NCBI GenBank assembly: GCA_002479785.1
Contig: DLPD01000031.1
Coordinates: 1-30,158 of the forward strand
DNA: 30,158 nucleotides
Reading direction: 5' to 3'
Source of the DNA: Cytophagaceae bacterium UBA7467
GTDB taxonomy: Bacteria > Bacteroidota > Bacteroidia > Cytophagales > Spirosomataceae
Positions within the stretch are counted from its first letter, which is position 1. Each line of letters starts with the position of its first letter. Both the position numbers and the translations under genes were made by a program. Below, in pieces: positions 24,825 to 30,158 of this stretch. The notes below the pieces were generated by a model. It saw only the letters and a program-made list of their open reading frames with translations. It did no database searches and was not told where the DNA came from.

Positions 24825-25868
24825 ATGATAAAAGTACATGGATATGGCGCTGTAAATCCGCAGGCGCCGGTGGCTCCCATTGAATTTGAGAGACGTGATG
24901 TAGGCCCTAAAGACGTTAAAATCGACATCCTTTATTGTGGGGTTTGTCATTCTGATATTCACATGGTGCGCTCGGAGTGGGGGCCGTCTGTGTATCCGAT
25001 TGTTCCAGGTCACGAAATTGTGGGTACGATTACGGAAGTGGGATCGGAAGTAACGAAATTTAAGGTTGGCGATTTAGCGGGTGTGGGTGTTTTTGTGGAT
25101 TCGTGCCGCGAATGCCCGTCATGTAAAAAAGGCCAGGAGCAATACTGCGACGAGGAGATGACGCCTACCTATAATGGCTATTACCGTGATGGTGTGACGC
25201 AGACTTTTGGTGGATATTCCTCTACTTATGTTATCGACGAGGCCTATACCTTACATATTCCATTTACCAAAGAGCTGGAGCGCGTTGCTCCTCTATTGTG
25301 CGCCGGAATCACGACGTATTCGCCTTTGCGCTACGCTGGGGTAGGCAAGGGTCATAAAGTGGCGGTGTTAGGGCTAGGTGGTTTGGGCCACATGGCGGTG
25401 AAATTTGCGGCTTCTTTTGGCGCGGAAGTGACCATGTTGAGTACATCACCTTCTAAAGAGCAAGATGCTCGGGCACTGGGTGCTCATCACTTTGCTTTGT
25501 CTACGGATCCTGCGACGATGGATTCTTTGAAGGGTTCATTTGACTTTATCTTGAATACGGTTGCGGCGCAACACGATTTGAATAAGTTTTTGGGGCTATT
25601 AAAGGTGGAAGGAAAGATGCTTTTAGTGGGAATTCCTCCAGAGGCGGCTCAAGTTTACGCGGCTACGTTGATTTCCAAAAGACGTTCCATCATCGGATCC
25701 ATGATAGGAGGTATCGAGGAAACACAAGAAATGCTTGACTATTGCGCCGAACACAACATCCTTTCTGACGTCGAAATGATTAATATGAAAGAGATCAATG
25801 AGGCCTACGAACGCGTGATTAAGTCGGATGTGAAGTACCGCTTTGTGATTGATATGAAGTCGCTGTAA
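24825..25868 (+). CDS. zinc-dependent NAD(P)-alcohol dehydrogenase (YahK/cinnamyl-ADH-like)
   Basis: A 347-residue medium-chain dehydrogenase that would interconvert aldehydes and primary alcohols. The catalytic zinc site comes from CGVCHSDIH and GHEIVG. The structural zinc is bound by four Cys in SCRECPSCKKGQEQYC. The Rossmann motif is VLGLGGLGHMAVKFA. The S at the cofactor-sensing position (LSTSPSK) favours NADPH, as in YahK-like enzymes. The gene is monocistronic: its stop is followed at once by the forward arm of array C. Confidence 0.93.
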   Translation: MIKVHGYGAVNPQAPVAPIEFERRDVGPKDVKIDILYCGVCHSDIHMVRSEWGPSVYPIVPGHEIVGTITEVGSEVTKFKVGDLAGVGVFVDSCRECPSCKKGQEQYCDEEMTPTYNGYYRDGVTQTFGGYSSTYVIDEAYTLHIPFTKELERVAPLLCAGITTYSPLRYAGVGKGHKVAVLGLGGLGHMAVKFAASFGAEVTMLSTSPSKEQDARALGAHHFALSTDPATMDSLKGSFDFILNTVAAQHDLNKFLGLLKVEGKMLLVGIPPEAAQVYAATLISKRRSIIGSMIGGIEETQEMLDYCAEHNILSDVEMINMKEINEAYERVIKSDVKYRFVIDMKSL

Positions 25869-26067
25869 TCGCTGCGTGACTAGTCGACTAAGGCGCAAAG
25901 CGCAGAGTCGACTTCGTCTTAGTCGTCCTGCGGACTCAGTCACCTGCGGTTTAGTCATCGCTTCGCGATTTAGTCGCCACTTCGTGGCTTAGTCTGATGT
26001 AGCTAGCGGAGTGCTCATAGCCACATTGAGTAAGATGAATCGCAAAGTATAAAAGTCGATTTTCAGG

Positions 26068-26088
26068 TATTGACAGATTTTGTCAATA
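26068..26088. promoter_or_regulatory. 21-bp palindrome TATTGACA-N5-TGTCAATA, copy 3
   Basis: Centre GATTT with the same 8-bp arms. It lies in the middle of array C and shares the left flank TTTTCAGG with copy 1. Confidence 0.55.
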
Positions 26089-26115
26089 TGCGAAAGGTCC
26101 TCTGAATACTTTGAG

Positions 26116-26128
26116 GTTTATTTCACTA
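26116..26128. repeat. 13-bp core block, inverted copy
   Basis: GTTTATTTCACTA is the reverse complement of the block at 23859-23871. The neighbouring ATTAGGCGCCGTAAT (26138-26152) is the counterpart of the array B hairpin ATTAGAGCGTCTAAT. Confidence 0.7.
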
Positions 26129-26278
26129 CAAAGTGCCATTAGGCGCCGTAATGACCATTTTAGACTAAACGACACCGTCGTGACTAAACCGAAGGTGACT
26201 AAGCGGCGCAGCCGCGACTGAGGCGCCACGCGCCGGGTCGACTAAATCGCGAAGCGATGACTAGTCGCGCAGCGGTGA

Positions 26279-26779
26279 CTAGCTCTTCTTCCTTGGTTTC
26301 ATCTTTAAACTATCCGCCGGATAGCTTGCTTTCAGCATCGCCATTTGAGATTTAGCCCAGTTGATGATTTTAGCGCGGTCTGCGTCAGATAATTTGGCAT
26401 TACTATGTAAACCAAAATACGTGTAAGACGGCATCGGCATCTCGCCAGACTCCACTTGTTCGATTGTTTCTTCTAATTTGTGGTTCTGAACCGCGATAGG
26501 CAATTTCGTGAATGTCGCGAAATTCAAATGCTTTTTACCATCATTCACGTGATGATCTAGCCAAAAACCAACCGGCTGCACGTTACTATACCAAGGGTAA
26601 GTGGATTTATTCGAGTGGCAATCGTTGCAGGCATTTTCTAATAAGACTTTTACATCTGCCGGAACTTCATACTTCGTTTCGATGGCGTAAGTGTTATCGT
26701 TCGATAGGTTTTTCTCTGTAGGAACGAATTGAATGGCGATTAATACAACGATTAAGCCAACAATGATTTTGTTTTTCAT
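26279..26779 (-). CDS. haem-binding domain protein (CxxCH, Haem_bd type)
   Basis: 166 residues. The preferred start is the ATG at 26779, which opens a signal anchor (MKNKIIVGLIVVLIAIQFVP). The frame runs upstream to 26881 but that part overlaps the asparaginase gene. One c-type haem motif, CNDCH, follows near residue 50, then STYPWYSNVQPVGFWLDHHVNDG and SGEMPMPSYTYFGLHSNAKLSD, all typical of the Bacteroidota Haem_bd family. It probably acts as a periplasmic electron carrier. A near-match promoter (minus TACCTTGC, 26803-26810) lies upstream. The TAG stop comes from array C. Confidence 0.87.
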   Translation of the reverse strand: MKNKIIVGLIVVLIAIQFVPTEKNLSNDNTYAIETKYEVPADVKVLLENACNDCHSNKSTYPWYSNVQPVGFWLDHHVNDGKKHLNFATFTKLPIAVQNHKLEETIEQVESGEMPMPSYTYFGLHSNAKLSDADRAKIINWAKSQMAMLKASYPADSLKMKPRKKS

Positions 26780-26810
26780 GATTAACAGGGTTTTATGAGT
26801 ATGCAAGGTA

Positions 26811-27296
26811 TTAATTAATTGTTTCGAATTCACCCTTCTCCAGGTTTTTACGGACGTTATTCGTCGCAAAAATCTTGCCATTCATCGAAATGTAGACTCC
26901 TGGCTCTAGAATTTGGAGGAAAGCTAATGCACTACCCAGATTAAACATCCCATCTGAGCTACCAAATTTGTAGGGAATCATGGCGCCGGTGAGAACGATG
27001 GTTTTGGGGATTTTTTGGGCGGCTAGATACTGTGCTGTCTGTACCATCGTATCCGTTCCATGGGTAATTAAAATCCGTTCAGCGGAGGCAGATGAACAAG
27101 CAATAGAAATCAATTGGCGATCGACATCACTAAACTCTAAACTATCTTTCATGAGTAAGGTATCAATCGAAACATCGAGTCTACTCCGACCCTTTTCGAG
27201 CATCTCCGGTAGATGCGTATCCTTGAAGAACAACGACCCATTTAATTCGTTGTACTCCTTGTCAAAAGTGCCGCCGGTTACAAAGATTTGGATCAT
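26811..27296 (-). CDS. short asparaginase-domain protein (N-terminal domain only)
   Basis: 161 residues corresponding to the N-terminal catalytic domain of type I/II asparaginases. The first nucleophile Thr lies in FVTGGTFDKEYN, the second in LITHGTDTMVQTA, and the Lys is replaced or shifted around KTIVLTGAMIPYKFGSSD. The C-terminal domain of the usual 320-350-residue enzyme is absent. Similar one-domain proteins are known in Bacteroidota and other bacteria, so it is not necessarily a broken gene. Whether it hydrolyses asparagine is unknown. It starts 3 bp after the Kelch-protein stop, implying co-translation. Confidence 0.85.
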   Translation of the reverse strand: MIQIFVTGGTFDKEYNELNGSLFFKDTHLPEMLEKGRSRLDVSIDTLLMKDSLEFSDVDRQLISIACSSASAERILITHGTDTMVQTAQYLAAQKIPKTIVLTGAMIPYKFGSSDGMFNLGSALAFLQILEPGVYISMNGKIFATNNVRKNLEKGEFETIN

Positions 27297-27299
27297 ACC

Positions 27300-28682
27300 T
27301 TACATGTTCAAAAACTCCTCGCTCACCTTGAAGTATTGCTTATTTAAACGATACACTTTTAAGCGAGAGTCGGTATCTGATTTTTTGAATACAATGAAAT
27401 TTTCATCGACTTGCAGAATGGCCTTCAACTTTAAATTCAATTGATTTAAAATGTCATTTTTCATCCGAATGTTGTGTGAAAAATGTACGCCTTTTTGCTC
27501 TACTAATTCGAGTAATTCGGAATTAGGAACGTCATCATTTTTTAACAAATAAGAAATAACTTTTAATTCTGTTTCATCGAAATTGATAGCGGCTTTACCT
27601 AAGTACAATGTACCTTCTTTATCCGAAATATATTTCGCTCTGGTAGGTTGGTATTTTTGCCAAAGATAAACCCCTAAACCAATAAATAGGGTCAAGAAAA
27701 ATCCACCGATTAAGTGAGAATAGGTTTCCCAAAAATTGTGCTCTACAAAACGGTGCTTTTCTTGTGCTTTCCCTAAAAATTCTGGCAAGGAAATGGAGAC
27801 AAGTTCGATATCAGATGTGGAGTGATTATTTGCAAAAAAATAGATTCGATTGTTTTCTATTATCGGTTTAAATTTATTCGAAATTTTACTGGAAACGGCC
27901 TCATTTGTAAATATTTCATAGGTATCTTCTAAAAAATTAACGCGAATAATTCTGCGTTCTTCAGTGAAAGCGTAGTAATAATTTTCATGCTGAAAATTTT
28001 GAGGATTATTCCCAAAAAACAGGGCTGTTTTTCCCTTGTATGTCCACGTTTTAGTGCTCAAATTAAAATGCCAAATATCTTGGGTTCTTTCAAATCGCAA
28101 ATTATCATTTGGAACAATGGTAACCCCATTAAAATAAGTTATTTCGTTGCCGTATTTAAATTGGTTGACATCAAATAATCCTGGGGGTAATTTGTCTCCA
28201 TGAACCGGTGTGTAGGCCTCCCATTCTTTGGAGTTTAAATCAAAATAAGTAAAGAAATTTCTAGCGGACCAAAAGCCATAGCCACCAAATTTAAAAATGC
28301 GATTATCATAGGTAAATGTCTGCGCATTTATTTGCATTTTGTGTTCAAATGAATGGTCTTTACGAATGAGTCGATCACCCATTAATTCATACACAGCACC
28401 TCCTAAATTATGTACTAAATAGAATTTGCCATTGACCTTGTGCAAAGTATGGCTGGAAGGCTCAAATTTTTTAATTAAGGTAGAATCTGTCAATTTCAGC
28501 GGGATGGGCAGAGAAGACGTCATTTCTGGAATCTTAATCTTTCGGTATTGATTCTTTTCAATGATGTAAATGTAGGGTTTTGAATACTCGATCAGCGCTT
28601 CTCCCGAGTAGGAAAGGCTGATGTTATCCGAGAAAACCGGAAAGTAAGCGAATAGTAATAGAAAGTAGATCATCTTCTTCAT
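27300..28682 (-). CDS. transmembrane Kelch-repeat protein with cytoplasmic winged-helix-like domain
   Basis: 460 residues. A signal peptide (MKKMIYFLLLFAYFPVFS) precedes a periplasmic beta-propeller-like region. At least two Kelch blades are clear: FKFGGYGFWSARNFFTYFDL with KEWEAY, and the block ending IWHFNLSTKTWTYKGK. One membrane helix lies near 323-341. The roughly 119-residue cytoplasmic tail has the order helix, helix-turn-helix, long helix, beta hairpin (DETELKVISYLLKN, PNSELLELVE, HNIRMKNDILNQLNLKLKAI, FIVFKKSDTDSRLKVYRL), which resembles a winged helix. This suggests a one-component membrane regulator, in ToxR fashion but with reversed topology. The ligand is unknown. A long palindrome abuts the start codon. 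Confidence 0.7.
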   Translation of the reverse strand: MKKMIYFLLLFAYFPVFSDNISLSYSGEALIEYSKPYIYIIEKNQYRKIKIPEMTSSLPIPLKLTDSTLIKKFEPSSHTLHKVNGKFYLVHNLGGAVYELMGDRLIRKDHSFEHKMQINAQTFTYDNRIFKFGGYGFWSARNFFTYFDLNSKEWEAYTPVHGDKLPPGLFDVNQFKYGNEITYFNGVTIVPNDNLRFERTQDIWHFNLSTKTWTYKGKTALFFGNNPQNFQHENYYYAFTEERRIIRVNFLEDTYEIFTNEAVSSKISNKFKPIIENNRIYFFANNHSTSDIELVSISLPEFLGKAQEKHRFVEHNFWETYSHLIGGFFLTLFIGLGVYLWQKYQPTRAKYISDKEGTLYLGKAAINFDETELKVISYLLKNDDVPNSELLELVEQKGVHFSHNIRMKNDILNQLNLKLKAILQVDENFIVFKKSDTDSRLKVYRLNKQYFKVSEEFLNM

Positions 28683-28704
28683 TTAGCTTAAAATTAAGCT
28701 AAAT
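28681..28704. promoter_or_regulatory. 24-bp palindrome at the Kelch-protein start
   Basis: Arms ATTTAGCTTAA (28681-28691) and TTAAGCTAAAT (28694-28704) are perfectly complementary across AA. It overlaps the Kelch-protein ATG by two bases and also the stop codon of the AraC remnant. It could be an operator or a weak terminator hairpin. Confidence 0.5.
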
Positions 28705-28798
28705 TTTCCAAATACTGGCTAGGCGTCATGCCCGTTTCGGCTTTGAAAGCTTCGTAGAAGGTGGAACGTGATTTGAATCCTGAGATTGTTTCTATTGC
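28694..28798 (-). pseudogene. C-terminal remnant of an AraC-family regulator
   Basis: Minus-strand translation gives AIETISGFKSRSTFYEAFKA followed by ETGMTPSQYLENLA and a stop: the second helix-turn-helix and terminal motif of an AraC-type DNA-binding domain (GFxSrStFyxaFKxxTGmTPsqY). An in-frame TAA at 28799-28801 replaces what should be a sense codon, and plausible AraC-like sequence (KYTSSTETI) continues upstream of it to about 28831. The rest of the gene is missing. The O-antigen ligase promoter and gene now occupy that side. Confidence 0.75.
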
Positions 28799-28835
28799 TT
28801 ATATGGTTTCTGTTGAAGATGTGTATTTTAAAGTT

Positions 28836-28843
28836 TATTTTTG
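28836..28843 (+). promoter_or_regulatory. Bacteroidota -7 promoter motif for the O-antigen ligase gene
   Basis: TATTTTTG fits TAnnTTTG, with a TTG at 28813-28815 giving a spacing of 20 bp, close to the usual -33/-7 distance. The start codon lies 35 bp downstream. Confidence 0.5.
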
Positions 28844-28878
28844 AGAAAGTTGTATAATCTCAACCTTCCCCTTCCCCC

Positions 28879-30158
28879 ATGAAACCCACCCTCTCCTCCT
28901 TCATCGCAATTCTAGCCAGCGTCCTCTACCTCGCCGTCTACTTCATTCCTGACATGGGAGGATCGGACGTAATGGGAGCGCAGTGGTTGTATTCGAGTAG
29001 CTTGAGCCTAGGCATTGTTGCCTTTATTGCGATTAGATATAAAGCTTACGAGGAGGCCATCCAGCAGGTGCTTTCCTATAAGTTTACCTGGGTGTTTTCG
29101 TTGTTGGTTTTTTGGGCGATTGGGTCCTATTTCTATGCGATAAATTCTACGGAGACGTTGGTGACTTTGGCCAGATTGATCACGACCTATTTCGTCTTTT
29201 TGAATCTCTCGATTCTGTATTATAACCAAGACCGCACGTTTCTGTTTACTGGGATTGCGTATGCGATTACGGCCTTTTTGTTCTTCGATGCCATCTATGT
29301 GATCAAGGGTTTCAGCGCAAATCTGCGCACGATGAATTTGGACGCTGCTATTCTAGGCTTAAATAAATACCACGGGAATAAGAACGTGACGGCGGCGACG
29401 CTTTTGATATTGATTCCGTTTGCGATGTATGTGATTATGTCTGCCAAATGGCTAGGTAAAATCGCCGGAATTTTCGCCTTATTTCTAGGCACTTTCGGCC
29501 TGTTTTTAATGAACACCCGTTCTACCTATGTAGGCTTTGCCTTGATCATGATCTTGTTTTTAACGGGGCTAATTTGGAAGAAAAAATCAGCTCTAAAACC
29601 GGCACTACTCTTCGTTTTATTGCCGGCGATTTTAGCGATTTTCGCTGCGAATATGCGCTTGAAATTAGCCGTCGCAGCACAAGATACGGCCACTGGTTAT
29701 GGCACTGTGACTAGGCGTATTGGAGACATCAATATCGCCTCTGAACAGAACTCGCGGATTCACTTATGGGGAACGGCCATGGATTATGCGCTGCACCACC
29801 CCGTTCTAGGCGCAGGTTATGGGAACTGGAAATTAGCCTCCATTCCTTACGAACGAGAGCGGGCGAACGAATTATTTGTGCCCTACCACGCGCACAATGA
29901 TTTCATTGAAATGTTTGCGGATTTGGGGCTGTTAGGTGGACTTTGTTTTGCTGGATTATTCCTGCTCTTACTCTATTATACGGTTCATTTTTTAAACCAA
30001 AAGCGTGGCGACGAACTGATGGTTATCATCGCTTTTTTAGCCGTTACTTGTTATGGCGTAGATGCCTTATTAAACTTCCCCGCAGAGCGAACAGCGATGC
30101 AGACGATGCTGTCATTGGCGGCGGCGTTGGTCTTGATTCCTTTGGACAAAACCTCCCT
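28879..30158 (+). CDS. O-antigen ligase/polymerase family membrane protein (partial)
   Basis: The frame is open from ATG 28879 to the window edge (426 codons) and incomplete at the 3' end. It encodes many membrane segments (for example LGKIAGIFALFLGTFGLFL) with the periplasmic signature NTRSTYVGF, RIHLWGTAMDYALHHPVLGA, then GYGNWK and PYHAHNDFIEMFADLGLLGG. The His of AHNDF and the Arg of SRIHLW are conserved in WaaL/Wzy_C proteins, which polymerise or ligate surface polysaccharide. In Bacteroidota a TPR domain often follows, beyond this window. The gene diverges from the Kelch operon and may belong to a glycan locus to the right. Confidence 0.87.
   Translation, partial: MKPTLSSFIAILASVLYLAVYFIPDMGGSDVMGAQWLYSSSLSLGIVAFIAIRYKAYEEAIQQVLSYKFTWVFSLLVFWAIGSYFYAINSTETLVTLARLITTYFVFLNLSILYYNQDRTFLFTGIAYAITAFLFFDAIYVIKGFSANLRTMNLDAAILGLNKYHGNKNVTAATLLILIPFAMYVIMSAKWLGKIAGIFALFLGTFGLFLMNTRSTYVGFALIMILFLTGLIWKKKSALKPALLFVLLPAILAIFAANMRLKLAVAAQDTATGYGTVTRRIGDINIASEQNSRIHLWGTAMDYALHHPVLGAGYGNWKLASIPYERERANELFVPYHAHNDFIEMFADLGLLGGLCFAGLFLLLLYYTVHFLNQKRGDELMVIIAFLAVTCYGVDALLNFPAERTAMQTMLSLAAALVLIPLDKTS

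Larger units (their letters stand above)
25869..26282. repeat. modular hairpin array C (two opposed arms and core)
   Basis: Forward arm (25869-25994): a wobble hairpin next to the ADH stop, GCGC-AAA-GCGC (25893-25903), GAC-TTC-GTC (25910-25918), GTCC-TGC-GGAC (25925-25935), ACC-TGC-GGT (25942-25950), ATCGC-TTC-GCGAT (25957-25969) and GCCAC-TTC-GTGGC (25976-25988), separated mainly by TTAGTC. Reverse arm (26163-26282): ACGAC-ACC-GTCGT, ACC-GAA-GGT, GCGGC-GCA-GCCGC, GGCGC-CAC-GCGCC, ATCGC-GAA-GCGAT and CGC-GCA-GCG, separated by GACTAA or variants. The final GACTAG supplies the stop codon of the haem-binding gene. The 168-bp centre holds the 21-bp palindrome and the block shared with array B. 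Confidence 0.9.

Noticed and set aside
25869..26282. CRISPR-like repeat array
   Set aside because: Units are only about 15-19 bp, each a self-complementary hairpin with a 6-bp spacer, and the variable parts recur between arrays. There are no unique spacers of 25-40 bp and no cas genes.

Overview
The window looks like chromosomal DNA of a Bacteroidota bacterium, probably of the order Cytophagales. Several promoters carry the Bacteroidota -7 motif TAnnTTTG. The gene set also fits: a UpxY-type NusG paralogue, a GH3-family synthetase, a fused SpmA/SpmB protein, a nucleotide-sugar operon, an Ig-like lipoprotein beside mnmG, and a Haem_bd-type CxxCH protein. The genus cannot be fixed from sequence alone.

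Layout. 1-3.2 kb (minus strand): tRNA-Asn, a periplasmic efflux adaptor and a TolC-type outer-membrane protein, with a hairpin-repeat array between the last two. 3.2-5.2 kb: a divergent pair, a VanX-like dipeptidase and an SpmAB-like membrane protein. 5.2-9.9 kb (minus): GDP-mannose 4,6-dehydratase, a UDP-sugar dehydrogenase and a UpxY/NusG-like factor, plus a long-chain acyl-CoA ligase further upstream. 9.96-10.39 kb: a dense cluster of DnaA boxes beside an AT-rich tract, a strong candidate for oriC. 10.4-15.6 kb (minus): yraN, ybeY, mnmG, a methyltransferase and an Ig-like lipoprotein, closely packed. 15.6-17.1 kb (plus): lipB and a 3'-5' exonuclease. Two perfect parS sites and one variant lie at 14.7-16.4 kb, which supports the origin assignment. 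17.1-20.0 kb (minus): a coupled CLC-type channel/antiporter, M14 carboxypeptidase and NeuD-like acyltransferase. 20.1-23.8 kb (plus): DEAD-box helicase, TPR protein, GH3 synthetase. 23.8-26.3 kb: two further hairpin arrays, a possible 8-residue micropeptide transcript, a small membrane ORF without a clear start, and a zinc alcohol dehydrogenase. 26.3-28.7 kb (minus): a transmembrane Kelch/winged-helix protein, a one-domain asparaginase and a haem-binding protein. 28.7 kb to the end: an AraC-family remnant, then an O-antigen ligase/polymerase that runs off the window.

The most unusual content is a family of modular hairpin arrays (1.57-1.82, 23.75-23.85 and 25.87-26.28 kb). Short perfect hairpins (3-5 bp stem, 3-nt loop) alternate with a fixed TTAGTC spacer. 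Stem sequences differ but stay self-complementary, and a small set of hairpins is reused in a different order in each array. The arrays start at or inside stop codons. Two of the three contain opposed arms, and two share a core block that includes a 21-bp palindrome, of which a third copy lies elsewhere.
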